From Rhexocercosporidium sp. MPI-PUGE-AT-0058 (taxonomy: Eukaryota > Ascomycota > Leotiomycetes > Helotiales), in contig JAGTJL010000040.1 of NCBI GenBank assembly GCA_020746875.1, positions 103,640 through 167,639 on the forward strand: 64,000 nucleotides of DNA, written 5' to 3'. Made by a program: the position numbers and the translations under genes. The notes beneath the pieces were generated by a model. It saw nothing but the letters and a program-made list of their open reading frames with translations, had not been told where the DNA came from and ran no database searches. Each line of letters begins with the position of its first letter. Position 1 is the first letter of the stretch. Shown here piece after piece: positions 1 through 12,916 of this stretch.

Positions 1-3000
1 GAGCTACGAGCGCTATAGCGATTCGGAAGGATTTAGCTAAAAGCGTGCTAGCGTATATAAAGATAATTGTTAATTTACTTTAGAGATTGCCTCGTATAAT
101 AATTCGGGATTTATATCTTAAAATATATCTTTTTAAATTGAGCTTGTACTTGAAAACTTATATAAACGGGACAAATGTTAATATAATGCTTAAATTAAAT
201 AATTCTGAAGTTTAGTAACCTTATTTATCTATTGTCCTTATCTTTAGGCTCGCATCTTCTTTAAATTACTCTTTCATTAAGTGATTCTCAAGATCGCTCC
301 ATTATTTTAATTTAAGTAGAAAATCTTGGACTTTGATTTTTAGAAGTGGAATCTTCCTTTTTAATAATTAGCGGCTCGTTTATATTATTACTATAATTAT
401 ATAGTATATAGTTTTCGTTAAATCTCGAAGATCATTTTATTCTTTTAATAATATATATTAATCAGGCATAAGCCCTTAAAGCATTTAATCGATTTCGGAC
501 TGAAGATTATTATATTAATTAAGAATTTAATTACCTCCGAGATTAAGCTTACTCCCGAGCTTAAGGTTACTTTTATTAAAGCGTATTTATTTAAGGATAA
601 TTATAAGTATTATAAATATTCTATTACTTTAATTCTTTTATAATCTTCTTCTTTTTCTTTTACTTTTAATTAGCTTTTTTACTTTTGTTAAACTTTTAAT
701 AAATATATTTAATTCTGATTAAGCTTCTTTCGTTATAATCTGAGAGCGTATTACTTTTACTTATCTTACTTCCGTCGTCCGAGCACTTTATGCTTTAATC
801 TAAGGATACGATATTAAAATTATTACCGGAGATTCCTCTTATAATCGAGGTCTCGACGGTATTTAAATCTTAATACGTGATAATCGAAACGGATCCCGCG
901 CTTAATCTTATAATACGTTTGAATCTCGATTAGTAAGTTATATGCTCTTACGCGAGTCGAATGCCTTTAAGTCATGCTTTATACTTAGAGTAGACTCTCG
1001 GTCTAACGTATTTTTTTTTAATTCCTTATTTTATTTAAAAGGGCCTTTTAAAGTAAGAGTATATTCCGGAGTTAGAAGTTCATTTATTATACTCGGGCTA
1101 TTAATATATTCTTTTACTCCTGAGTTCTAACTCTTAGAGCTTTTAATTAATTTTTAAATTTATTTAATATATAATTAAGTTAAGTCTTCGCTTAAAAGAT
1201 TTATATTATTTTTCTTAATAATTATATTTTTAGTAATATTCTTAATGATTTCAGCTTAGTTTATAATAGATTTATCTTCTTTAATGAAATCGTAAATAAA
1301 CTTGGCTTTTTAAATTATAATCTTTACTTCTTTACTTAAAGTAATATAAAAGCTATTTTCGTTAAAGCGTATGTTACGCGTAATAATTATTTTGTCGAGA
1401 CGTAGTACTTAAATCTTATAAATATTAAAAGCGTGGAAACTTATAAGAAATTTAATGTGCGCACGCGTAGTTATTTTAAACGCTTTTTTGTCTTATCCTT
1501 TGGTTTTTTTTATTATTAGTAAGTACGCTTTATAATTATATATATAAATCCTATTCTAGTTTAGTCTGAAATTTATAATAAGTCTTATAATAAGCGCTGG
1601 GTTATATTATTAAAAATAGTTCTAAAACCACTTATTATTAATTTCAATAAGTAATAGCTAGTTATTTACTCGCCTTAGGCTTCTGTTATATAAATAGATC
1701 CCTGCGAGTGCATATTTTATACTCAGATTCACGGGAAGATTAGCTGATAGTCTCATTTTAATGCCTTTATTAATTGCTTCTTAACCAGCTCGTTCGGCTC
1801 CGCTATTTAGCTTATAAGTTGCCGTTAGTAAGAGCTCGAGGTCAATTCCGAGCTTATTAGCCCATCTCTCATATCTCGTAAATCTTTAAATTATAATAAT
1901 TGCTTTTTCTTAATTATACTTAAATTTATATATTAAGAGTCTAAACTGCTTTCGAACTTAAGCTTTAAAGCTCTTAATATATTAAAACACTTTATTATAC
2001 TCTTTTATTTGTAATACATAACTAATAAATAAGCCGCTATACTCGCATTTGAGCACGAGGAGCTAAAAGTAATTACTCTAATATTTTAAATAATTAAATA
2101 AATCTTAAGTGATTCTCTAAAATAATTTAAGGGATTTTCTTTTCGGTAGACGTTTAGAGATTACTTAAGTAATATAAGTTAAAGCACATTACTCGCACTT
2201 AATCCTCCTTATTACTTCAGTAATTCTAATATTTTTCGTCGTGTTTATCAATTTCCTTAAAGTATTCGGGCCTAAATGGCCTGCTCGTAAATATTAAATA
2301 CACTTTGAGTTTATTTTAAGGTATTTATAATTTTTAAATAGTTTATACGGCTTATTTACTCTTTTAAAGAGTATTAAAAATATTATAGTTTTTATAGCGC
2401 TTAAGAGTATGTCACGAATGCTTAGAGAATAAATTAAACGTAGCTTATATTTAAAGAAAACGAGGTTTTATTTACGCTTTAGCTGTCGTATTATATAGTA
2501 TTCCTTAATTAATAAGCCTTCCTCGTTTTATCTCAAAGTGCAGTTTATATTATAGAACTAAAGACTAGTCTTATAAAGACGAGCTTTAAAAATAATATTA
2601 ATATAAAAGTTTTCTATAATTACGACGTCGTAAAGCGTGAGATTAAATGATTTTCCATTCGGACCCTTAAGTACTCCTTTTATAACTCGAGTTCCGCGCC
2701 CGATAATAAGTAATTAAGAGCTCTTATATTTAATTAAATCCTTAGGAGTAGATTTTATAAAAGATTCTTTTAATAATATTAAACGATTATTAATTAAATT
2801 AATCGCTTTATAGTTATTTAATAAAGTAAAGTTTAATAAAAGATAAAGTGAATTCTAAAGGAAGTATATACCCGCAGTTAAATGCTCGGCCAGATTAGGT
2901 AAAAGCACCGGGTGCGCGTAAGTCCCGCTTATTCCTCTTTTATTTAATAAGTTTCTAGGAAAAGTAGACTTCTTCTTATTTAATTTATTAAATCCTTATT

Positions 3001-3230
3001 TATTTAGTTTCGTTAAGAAATCTTTTATTAATTTAGGGAAAGGCTTATTTAAGCTTATTTGCTCGCGGAGAGCTTTTTATTATAACGTAATAAACCGCTG
3101 CCGAATCTTATTATAATACTAATTATTTATTTTTAAATTTAGATAAGCTATTTTATTTTAATATTTAATAAATACTTTTTTATAAACTGCTATCTAAAAA
3201 CAAGTATAGTTTAAGGGAGACTAATAGTGA
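1..3230 (-). pseudogene. Copia-like (Ty1) retrotransposon Gag-Pol relic, truncated by window edge
   Basis: Read on the minus strand, the domains fall in copia order. A protease-like block lies near 2910-2520 (IIGRGTRVIKG followed by KGPNG). A GAG-pre-integrase block lies near 2310-2150 (LRAGHLGPNTLRKLI then a C-x2-C-like CE-CAL). Integrase follows at about 1990-1690 (WANKLGIDLELLLT, then the GGAERAG-type motif and MRLSANLP), and its C-terminal part at 1490-1380 (AFKITTRAHIKFLISF). The start of the reverse transcriptase is at 150-1 (ASTLLAKSFRIAIALVA). The rest of RT and RNase H must lie left of the window. Stops in these frames are TAA or TAG where CAA/CAG is expected, as RIP produces. The open stretch at 942-1130 on the plus strand is a shadow. 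No intact protein can be made. The copia assignment rests on several independent motifs in the right order; residue limits are approximate. Confidence 0.7.
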
Positions 3231-4700
3231 GTTTTGTCTTTTAAGTATAAATATGCCTTCTCTATAAGTTTTCCTTTTGTCTTGAATTTATTTAATCTTT
3301 GGCTATATGAATTAAAAGCTTCCGAGTCGGGTGTCTTATTATTATTAAAGCGTAAACTAAGAGTAAAGAAATAATTATGCCCTAATTTACTACCGATAAG
3401 CTATTAATACTGGCGATTAGCTTAATTAAAATAAAACAGCCGTGCGAGCTATTTCAAGGAGTATTTAAGAAGTATCTCGAGCTCGTCGGCTTCCTTAGTC
3501 TTAAAAAAGTACTTTTGAGCTTATAAGCTATTAAAGTTATTAACTGCGATTAAGAAAAGGTTAATGCTAAGAGTATTAAGTACTTCCGGCATATAATATA
3601 AGTTTTCTTTACGAATTAACTCTTAATATTATATAATCCAGATCTTCGGGTTTCAGACGTTCTTTATATTTAAGGATTATAAGTAATCTTGGCGAGTTAT
3701 CGTTTAAATTATTATATTCGTTTAATATAAAACTATCTTAAGCGTGCGAACTAATACTTAAATATTAGCTCTTTTTTTAGTGACGAGTTATGTAGCCGCT
3801 ATATTAAAGAATTAGCGGCTTATAGTTTTCTTAATCTATTCGTAGAGCTTAAGGTATACCGTAGTTCGTAGTTGCTATATTACGTACTTTGTAATATGCG
3901 CTTTAGCTTCGGCCTCGGCTTCTTTTTGACAAGATTCTGCGGTTATCTTAATAAGCTTGTGCGGTCGAGTAGGAAGAGAGGTAATAAAAGCGTTAAAGCT
4001 TACAATTGTTTAGTTTAAGGAAGACGCAGTTATTATATGACGATCGAGCGCCTATTTCTAGAGTTGTTCGTTATACTCGTTCGTTTTTATTATATAATTT
4101 AATTCAGCGAGATTATTCTTTTGCTAAGCGATTTGCTCGACGGTCCGTGGATTTTTATTAATAATTTTAATTAATATTTTTATATTTAAAGCATTTAAGT
4201 TAATAAAAGGCTAGAGTCCGAGCATTTGAGCGCTAAGAGTCAAATAATTCATTTATAACGAGAAGTCTTTAGGCTTCAAGCATATAATATTTACGTTAAA
4301 ACCGCTAAGACTGTCGTGTAATAACATCTCGATGATTGCGCCAAGAAGTGCATTAAGGTTTAAGCGTAAGGAAAGGAAACGAAGATCGTAGAGTTGAAAT
4401 TAAATAAGCTTAACTGAAGCTCGAAATCTGTATATATTAAAAGTAACTTATAAAGACAGATATGGCTCTTAACTGTCGTATAAAAGTAGAGCAGGCTTTT
4501 AGTAATTTAAAAGCTTTACGATTAACGTAAAGAGTAAGGATTCAAAAGATTTATTTAAGTAAGCGTTACCTTCTATAAGAGAGGACTGTGACCCGAGTAT
4601 ATATACACGTGAGTGCTTACGAGAGCATACATATGACCAGTAGACTGCGCTAGGGCGCGACAAAGAGAAACAAAAGTAGCGGTAATAACTTACGATAAAA
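3231..4700 (-). pseudogene. Probable gag/5' region of the minus-strand copia-like element
   Basis: This stretch lies directly upstream, on the minus strand, of the protease-integrase relic at 1-3230, where gag, leader and 5' LTR of that element should be. It has somewhat more GC than the surrounding RIPped DNA and short open pieces, but I could not recognise a gag motif, a zinc knuckle or LTR ends with confidence. The interval is assigned by position only. The right limit is where plus-strand gypsy gag-like sequence begins. Confidence 0.3.
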
Positions 4701-4759
4701 TATATTTAATTATAATTAAAATAATAACTATTTAAAAAGCTTTAATATAAGAGCTCAGG

Positions 4760-7700
4760 CCGCCCTTTAAGTTCTACCGGCTTATATAACACTTACTCAA
4801 CTTATATACTCTTAAGCTATACTGTATTCGCCTCCGAAGCAGGGGGGACCTAACCCCGCTAATATAAGCTATATAACACCGCTTTAAGCTTAAGCTACTT
4901 TTACTCAGGCTTTTTAATTAATACGACCTGCGCTAGAATAATATAAACTTATTAAAACCTTTATATTATATAAAGCAAACGAGGCTTTAAATAATTATTA
5001 TTATAAACTTATTTTTAATAATATAACGTCTTAATAGCTTATGTCTTAAGCTACACGACTTATTACAGATTTTATTAAAAGACCTTTTTATTTCGTAATA
5101 GCTTAAGCTATATAAACTTTAAGCACTTTTAACTACTTATACTTTAACAAGAATAATATTATTAAGTTCTTTAAGACCTTAAAGCAGCTCTTTACAGCTC
5201 GAGGTATTATAAATAACGCCGAAAAGAAATAATACGTCGTAAATTATTATATTCTCGAAGTAAGCTAAAACATTAAATAACTCCTAGACTTCTTTAATAA
5301 TACTTATTAAAAGTTAATTAAAAAAAATTATAAAAGAATACTAAACGTTCGACCTTAAGTAATATTATTATATTCTTTATAACTTATAAAAGATATTTAA
5401 TAATTTTAAATATATTACGAAAGATGTTTTTAAATCTCAATCTCAATAATTCCTCCGAGCTTTTAAAGAAGTTAATTGAGCTTATATACGAAAGAAGATT
5501 ATTACGAAATAATAAATAATTATAAAGTTTTTAATAACTTTATTTAAGTACTTTAAGCGAAAAGCTAGAACTTTTATAAAAGATAATAATACCTTCGATA
5601 TAAAAAATATATAATCTTTTAATAAAATATATATTAAAATAAAAAGCTTATTCCGAGTCGAGCGGGAAATTAACGCGTTAATTAAAGAGAAAGTATTATT
5701 TATATAAATCACTTAGGTCGAGTAATAATAAAACTCTCTCTTTAGTAATACCGTTCGAGAAGCTTAATTTTATAATTCGCTCCGAGTTTATAAAATATAA
5801 AGATAATTCTTTAACTCGGGAGATTAACGATATCTTTAAGAAAAGTTCGGTGCTTTATTTTAAATCGAACTAAAAAAGGTATATTTAAAAAGAAGTTATT
5901 TCTATTATTAAGAAACTAATTCGCGATATTAATTAAGTTATAAAACAGAATATTAATATAATTATAAAAAGATTAAATAACTTGCGTATTTTATATGTTA
6001 TTATAAAGAGAAAAAAAATCTAAAGTTAATAGCTAAAGTTAAAGCTTTATTTACTCATAAATTAATTGTATATTTTAAAAAAGTTAAGGTATTTTATTAA
6101 GATTTTAAAATAAGTTTTAAATATATCGACGTTTTAATATAAAAGACGACATAAGTACCGAATGCTTCTTTTATTTTAATAAGCCGATTCCGGATACTAA
6201 ACCTTAAGGATTTTATAAATATTAAAATTAATATTACGAGTTTAAAAAGAAATTTAATTTAAGAATTATTTATAAAAATATTTATATTTATATTTATATA
6301 AGCTTTTAAAAAAAGGAATAAAAGCTTAAGCGATTTAATTTCTTTAAAATAAATAAAAAAAAAGCCTTTATTTTATAAATAATTAATATAAAAAAAGACT
6401 TAAACTCGAGGCGAAAAGAAGAAATAATCTAAAGAAAGCTCTAAAACGCTTAAGAAGCACTTTTAATTTAATAAAATATTATATTAAAGTTAACCTTAAA
6501 AGGATTAATATTAAAAGCAAGTTAAGAGCTTTAACATTATTTAAATATCTTTATTATTCGACTTTTTAATATAATAAGACTAGCTAACGTTTAAAATATA
6601 CTTATTACTTTTAATTCAAAAAGAATAAATAATAACTTTAAAATAATATTTATAAAAATAAGATAATAAAATGCCGTTACTTTTAGAATAATAATAAAAG
6701 CCGAATTATATATAATTAAAACTTTACTTTAAGAACGCCTTAAGGCTTAAGTTAATTATAAAAGATTAAAAGTTCGCGAAAAAGTCAAAAGTGCCGTTAG
6801 ATTTTAAAAGCTTACAAACGTAAACCTTTTAGCTAAAGCATTTAAAGCAAAACCTACTCGGATTATTATAAGAGATAATAATAATATTATTATTTTTAAG
6901 AAATTAAAGGAAGTGCTTATTTCAATTATAAGTCGAAAAAGATCGACTACTATTAAACTATCCTTTACGGGAATTATTTAAAAACGCGCTAAAAGCAACT
7001 TACTTATCGCCGTTAAAACGACTTTAAGCCGACCTCGCGTATACTAAGCGCTGTCGCGAAACAATTACACGTTAAATAATATACTAAATAAGCTTCTTAC
7101 TTAACAAGAGCTTTTTAAAAACTTAATCTTAAAGGAAATCCTTATTTTAATCAACTTACTAAAGATAAGTCGACCGAAGACTATTAATTAAGAGATTTAG
7201 GATTAAATTGCTATTATTAATATTAAAATTATAAAGTATATAAAGGCTTTTTAAGATTATAATTAAAAAGGGAATAATATTATATTTTAATACCTTTTAT
7301 TAATTTAGGCTAATACTTCGGATTTTATATTAAGAGGACTACGAGCTTCGTAATAGCTTAAGTGTATTTTCCTTAAATAAGAAAAACGAGTTATTACTTA
7401 TTTTATTATATCTTAAGTTAAACTTACGTATAAGCTTTAAGTTTAATAAAGAAAATAAAAGTATTAAGTCTTTTTAATATAAGAAATGCTAATTTAATAA
7501 TTAACTTTTTAATTATTATTAAGCTTAATTCCTTTCTTTAGCCCGGTGCTTATAATTTTAATTATTATTTTAATAGCGCTTTAAAAAATGATAATTTTAA
7601 AAGAGGAATTTAACTTATTTTTAATCGCTGAAGTTTACTTAATTAATACGCTTTAAGGACCGAGTTATAAGTAATACTTTTTAACGCCGAAGTATGTGAT

Positions 7701-9628
7701 TATTATACTTAAGAAGACAAGATTTAATAATATCCGAATTACTTTTAATTCCGGCGTAAAAGTTAATTATATATTTTATAATATTATTATTTAATTACAG
7801 GTCTTTATTATAAAAAGCGACTTTATAGCTTTAAAGAGTATTATAAGTATAAAATCTCGATTTCTAAGATATGCGGATAACGTCTTAATTACGGTAAAAG
7901 ATTATATTATTTTTATTAAGTTTTATAGTATAAATATCTTAAGTATTAAAGTCATTCTTAAATTTTTATTCTTTTAAATTACGCGCGTTTTATTTAAATA
8001 CTTATTTAATACGGAAGGTAATCTAGTTTACGCTAACTTATAAAATAAGACTACGCGATTAGTTATTATTATTAAAGCAGCTAAACTTACGGAGTACGCT
8101 AAAAGCATTAAAGCTGCGAAGTCTAAGAGTCGAGCTAGCAGAATGTTACTAAATCCGGAATTAGATTACTTAAAGTCTAAACTGACTTAGAAAACGAATA
8201 ACTAATTATAATTAAAGCTTTATAATTAATACCATCGAATACTCTTTAAAGAATACTTCTTTTAAGCTTAAAGACGAGCTTTTCTACGGAAGGAATAAAA
8301 AAACCTTTAATAATAAAAGTAATTCTTCTTTTAAAGACGTTTTTAATGTTTTTATTAAATATATAAAGCGAGAATTCATGATTTTAAAAACGGACTTTTA
8401 CGATTACTTCTTTTATACAGACTTTATTAAAGCTCTTTTCGGTAGAAAACGTGTGTTTAATATTATATTAATTAAGAAAATCGAGCTTATCTTTTAATTT
8501 ATTATAAATTATAATATTCTATTAATAAAATTCTTATTTAAAAAACGTAAATAAGTTTCGCGGGTTTATATTATATATAAGACAAAAGATAAAAAGATTA
8601 AGCTTATAAATTAAATAAATAAAATAAGAGATACGCTTAAAGGCCGTGAAGATTAATATAAAGTTTTTAAAGAAAAGGACTTTTTTTAAAAATAAATTAA
8701 AAAGTATTAAAATATTTTATTCTTTCGTTTTGCCGGCTTTCCTTGCGAATTTAAAATTATAAAAAAGCGACTTATTATTTTAAATATAAAAAATATATTA
8801 TAATTAAAAAAGAAAGCCTTTTTTAACGAAATTATATTAAATTAAAAAGGTATTATTATATTTAATTAAATTAAGTATAAGAAATTTTATAAAAATATTT
8901 CGTTATTTATAATTATTAAAACGGTAAACTATAAAGCCTAGCAAATATTATACTTTTCACTTCTTAAAGCGTTAACTCCCGAAGTTAAGAAAATAATAAA
9001 AAATAAACTTAACCGTAAGGTTCTCGAACTCTTTAAGGGGTTATATTATAACGTTTAATTTTTAATTAAAAAAAAGGAATTAAAAAAGTACCGCTTTATT
9101 AACTCGGTAATTATATTTAACGTAATTATTTTAAGAAACGCTAACTTACTTCCTTTAGTATCGAATTTTTAAAGGAATTTATAAGGTGTTATATTATAAG
9201 CTTAATAAACTTATACTTAAGTTATAATTAATAAATATTATATTAAAGCAGCCGAAATATAACGGCCTTCTTCGTGCTTAGCATTGGATTAGTTCGAAAT
9301 ATAACGTTACTTTAAGGAGTTATAAATTCTATTGCTTAATTTGTAAAAATAATTAATAAAATATTAAAAGATGTTATACTTTCTATTATTATGCTGTTTT
9401 TAAACGAAGTTAATATAAAAGGACTATATTTAGACTATAAGCGAAAGGAAGCGCGGCTTAAAATTCGCTAATTCGTCCTTAAATACCTTCTTAACCTCGA
9501 CAAGACGCTAAAACGCCTTAAGTGCGTTAAAACTATTATAAGCTTTAAATCGCAATTCTGTCGTAATAATATAAACGTCGTTAGTTACGTATATAATTTA
9601 TAAAAAAGAAAACCTTTAATTATATACT
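4760..9628 (+). pseudogene. Ty3/gypsy retrotransposon Gag-Pol relic, truncated inside reverse transcriptase
   Basis: The gag-like capsid block at 5168-5262 reads FKTLKQLFTARGIINNAEKK, as in fungal gypsy gags (an 'F-x-TLE-x-LF...GI-D...K' pattern). The long middle part (5.4-9.0 kb) is heavily RIPped and could not be segmented. The reverse transcriptase is clear at 9083-9600: KKYRFIN, then a block at 9387-9425 reading MLFLNEVNIKGLY where the family has PFLDDVGVKGP, then KSQFCRNNINVVSYVY. The catalytic Asp-Asp pair is Asn-Glu here, so the enzyme is dead. In-frame stops are TAA/TAG at glutamine positions. RNase H and integrase are missing because the LTR of element X starts at 9629, within the RT domain. 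The minus-strand open frame at 5482-5712 is a shadow. The family call is firm at the RT end and moderate at the gag end. Confidence 0.65.
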
Positions 9629-9923
9629 TAATTAAGGTATAGTATAGAGGGGAAAACACCAAGCATACAATAAGAAGATAGTAAAGCAAGTGCCGGAAGG
9701 TAAACGTAAGAAATACCTATTTAATGAATACTAGAAATATTATATATTTAAGGAGTATAATTTATTAAGGAAAAAGAAAAGTATAATTTAAATAAAAAGG
9801 AAAAGTTATAATAATAAAAATCGTTGTTTTCCTTAAAAAATATTACCTTAAAGACTATCTTAAATACAATAAGATACAGCTCAATCACGTGACAAATAAA
9901 CCTCTAGAGTCAACCCCACCACA
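9629..9923 (-). repeat. LTR of element X, left copy (inverted)
   Basis: This is the reverse complement of 30439-30732, with mostly transition differences. On the minus strand it begins TGTGGTGGGGTTGAC just after a purine-rich tract (AAGGAGGAGACG) that looks like a polypurine tract. It ends at TAATTA on the plus strand, which corresponds to TGGCA in the right copy. Length is 295 bp. The left copy kept CpA/TpG near its start better than the right copy, so the two copies were RIPped unequally. It interrupts the gypsy reverse transcriptase to its left. Confidence 0.65.
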
Positions 9924-11822
9924 TGCGTCTCCTCCTTAAAAAACTCATACTCGACCTCGAGTAAAGAAATAAAAACTAGTATTACAGCTTTAAAACTCTA
10001 AATACTTAAAAGAAAATGTGTTTAAGTAAAAATAAGTAAATGTTAAGTAACTTATATCTTACCTTTAAAAGCAAATAATCGTCTCGCTTAATACTTTTAA
10101 ATATCGTCTTTTACTTTATTACTCTTTTTCTTTCTTTTCCTTTTTAATAACTTTATTACCTTTTTTTATAATACTTTTAAAGAGGCTTTACGCGTCTCTT
10201 TATAATTATATTAGTCTTTTTACACTTCCTAGCACTAGTCGTATTGTTTTTGCCGCCTAGACTTGCCTTATTAAATATTATATTTAAGTAAACTTTAGTT
10301 TTAATAAAGTTAAAGTGATTCTTTTAAAATAAATCGGTATATAATTAATATTTTAAATAAGTTCTCGACTCCTTTTCTTATAGCGTAAAAACTGACTTTT
10401 TTTATAAAATAAAAATTAATCCTTATAACGCGTCGAATTCGTCGATATTCCCTTATATTTTAAGTTAACGTGTCTTTAACGACTCCGCTCCTTTTTTATA
10501 CTCTTACTTTAATAAATCTTTTATAAACTTTTTTAACTTTTTAATCGTTATTAAAAACAAAAGGAAATATATTAAGGATATATTAAAAAAGCAAGAATAT
10601 ATAAACTGTGAGAATAAGCGAGCTAATTAGGAATGAGGAAGCGCAGTAAATGAGGATACGTGATTAAAAAGAGAGAATTGCTTACTTACTTACTTAAAGA
10701 ACTAGAAGAGCTCTTCGGTAATTATATATAAAATAATAGCTTTTTTAAAAGCTTCTACGACTACGTAATTAATTACGTAGCTTATACGAGCTACGTAATT
10801 AAATACAAGCGTAATTTCCCGGAATACGAAGGTAATTTCCGGGCCGCGTAAGCAGTGGAAACTCCTGCGGCTATTCTAGGATAGAATCGGCACGAGTTAC
10901 CGAAGTGAAATCCAACATAAACACATAAAGTTAAAAGTAAATAAATAGTCGGAAGACGGTCTTCTTACCTTTAAGGTTTAAAGCATAATAAAGAAGTAAA
11001 AAGAAGCCAATCGAAGCATCTCTTTTACTAACTTAATTAAATCTCTTCTTCACTTTTATCTTTTTTTCTTTACTCTTACTTCTTTAATAAGTCGATATTA
11101 AATAATAATAAAGTCGGTCTTAAGTAATTCCCCTTCTTTTTATTTTAACGGTCATTATGTCGGATAAAAGCGCCGATAATACCTTAATAACTTCTTATTA
11201 TATCTTCTTATTATTCTTTAATAAATAAGTTAATTATTATAAGCGGCTGAGATTTATTATATTTAAAAGGAAAAGAAAAGAAATATTATATTTTATATAT
11301 TAACTTCGAGCTGCTTAATCTTCCTCGCGGTTTCTCTCTTTTCCTAGCGGCCAGTTATAAGGTAAAAGCTTCTTAAGAATAACCTTTAAAGCTTTAATAA
11401 GCTATAAGCTATCTTAGACCGCCTTCGTTATTACTTTCCTTCGATTTACTTCTTATTATTAATTAATTAAAAGGAGTAAAAAGCTAAAAGTAAGTTCCTT
11501 CTCTTTTGACATTATTAACTTTTAAATCTTAATAATTCTTTAATATAATTTAAAGACTTAAAATAAAGGCGTAGCTTTAATTGCATTATTAAAATAAAAA
11601 GTGTCTTTAACCTTGTTATTTATTTTAAGCTTTTATTAATTATATTATAAGTAACCTCTAAATCGATAATGTCGAGCTTTTCGGAAGTCTTTTTTTATTA
11701 AAGTAACCTCTTTTTATTTAAAAATAAGGTTTCTTTTTAAAGAACTTTATATTAATATAACTTTATAATAACTCTAAAGGTAATAAAAGCATACCTCGAA
11801 TACCTTTATAAGCCAGTGTAAG
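9924..11822 (-). mobile_element. Internal part of LTR element X, left copy, carrying a solo LTR
   Basis: 9924-10606 plus 10923-11822 match, in inverse orientation, the continuous interval from about 30438 down to 28890. The interruption is the solo LTR 10607-10917 with one copy of its target duplication. On the sense strand, the part nearest the LTR may be gag-like (an R-L-P-K-Y-like stretch followed by aromatic and charged residues), but I could not establish a domain. Everything is broken by TAA/TAG. The element ends on the right at the 5' LTR of the full-length copia; its own 5' end is lost there. Confidence 0.55.
10607..10917 (-). repeat. Solo LTR of the copia family, with 5-bp target duplication TAAAC
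   Basis: This 311-bp LTR has intact TG...CA ends (plus strand TGTGAGAATAAGCG ... GAAATCCAACA). It is the reverse complement of the LTRs at 11823-12133 and 17689-18001. It is flanked by a perfect 5-bp direct repeat, TAAAC at 10602-10606 and 10918-10922. The second X copy (around 29784-29800) shows the same sequence without the LTR, so it serves as the empty site. It contains the TACGTAATTAATTACGTA palindrome also found in the other LTRs. It arose by LTR-LTR recombination after insertion into X. Confidence 0.9.
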
Positions 11823-12133
11823 TATTGGATTTCACTTCGGTAACTCGTGCCGATTCTACCCTAAAATAGCCGAAGGAGTTTCTACTGCTTACGCGGTCCG
11901 GAAATTACCTTTGTATTCCGGGAAATTACGCTCGTATTCAATTACGTAGCTTGTATAAGCTACGTAATTAGTTACGTAATTGTAAAAGCTTTTAAAGAAG
12001 CTATTATTTTATATATAATTACTTAAGAGCTCTTCTAGCTCTTTAAGTAAGTAAGTAAGTAATTCTCTCTCTTTAATCACGTATCCTCACTTACTGCGCT
12101 TCCTCATTCCTGATTGGCTCGCCTATTCTCACA
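11823..12133 (+). repeat. 5' LTR of the copia element
   Basis: 311 bp, starting TATTGGATTTCACTTCGG and ending CCTATTCTCACA. The length is identical to the solo LTR. It contains the AATTACGTAGCTTGTATAAG segment and the run of AAGT units (TAAGTAAGTAAGTAAG) near 12041. Differences from the 3' LTR are mainly transitions. Confidence 0.9.
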
Positions 12134-12916
12134 TAGTAGCAATTCGGCAATTCGCTAAGGCAGCTAATAATATCAGTCACCGACACACTTCCCGATCGAG
12201 ACGACTAGCTGAGCTTTCTCGGCTAATACCGCTTCGGCTGCTTCCGTTCAAACGCTTGTCGATAAAGCCATACTAGCTTCTCTTAATTGAAATAAGCTAG
12301 ACCCCTTTGAGCCCTTACTAACCCGATTAGGACGTATTACGGACTCGAGGCCTTTAACCCTGAGACTAAACCCTAGGGAAATCATAACCTAGCGGTCCCT
12401 AGACGTTATAAGCGCGCGTAGCCACTTAAATTGCGGTTTTAGGTCTTATAATAAACTTTTCATTCCTAAGTGTTTATACCTTTTACGGCGCTAGTAGTGG
12501 CTAAAAGTAGCGTGCTAGCGTGGCTTGTATTAGGGAGTGGCTATCCGAATCGTCACTAGTCTAGTACAAATTACAGTAGTTTTTAAGCTTTATTAATTGT
12601 ATAAGAAGCCATCCTCGGAGAAGGTTATAGCTAATTAAGCTTATTTATTTCCTGTGAGAGAAAATTGAGCTAGTAGTAGCGCTAGCATTGTAATAAGAGC
12701 CTAAGCAGACTGCTGGGAACCCTGTTATAATACTAGCTAAGCGAAACCCTCGGTAAGGTAATATATAAGTCCTTGGCAAGACTTTTTACTTTAAATATCG
12801 ATTTTATATCGATTTAAGGTATACCAAATCAAGGAAGGTAGCCTTATTATAAGGTTATAAAGACTTAAATAAAGTCTAAAGATTAGAATAGTCTAATAAA
12901 TCACTATAAGTGATAA
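12134..12916 (+). other. Leader between 5' LTR and gag of the copia element
   Basis: No coding domain was recognised. The bases just inside the LTR (TAGTAGCAATTCGG) are where the primer-binding site should be. They could be a RIP-altered tRNA complement, but I cannot prove this. A short open stretch near 12300-12420 (…NPIRTYYGLEAFNPETKP…) is interrupted by RIP-type stops and may be the true N-terminal part of the polyprotein. Confidence 0.45.

Noticed and set aside
942..1130. 62-codon plus-strand open frame
   Set aside because: Lies opposite the copia pol relic on the minus strand; no motif; a chance frame.
5482..5712. 76-codon minus-strand open frame
   Set aside because: AT-rich, Ile/Leu/Phe-rich translation typical of RIPped DNA; opposite the gypsy gag region.
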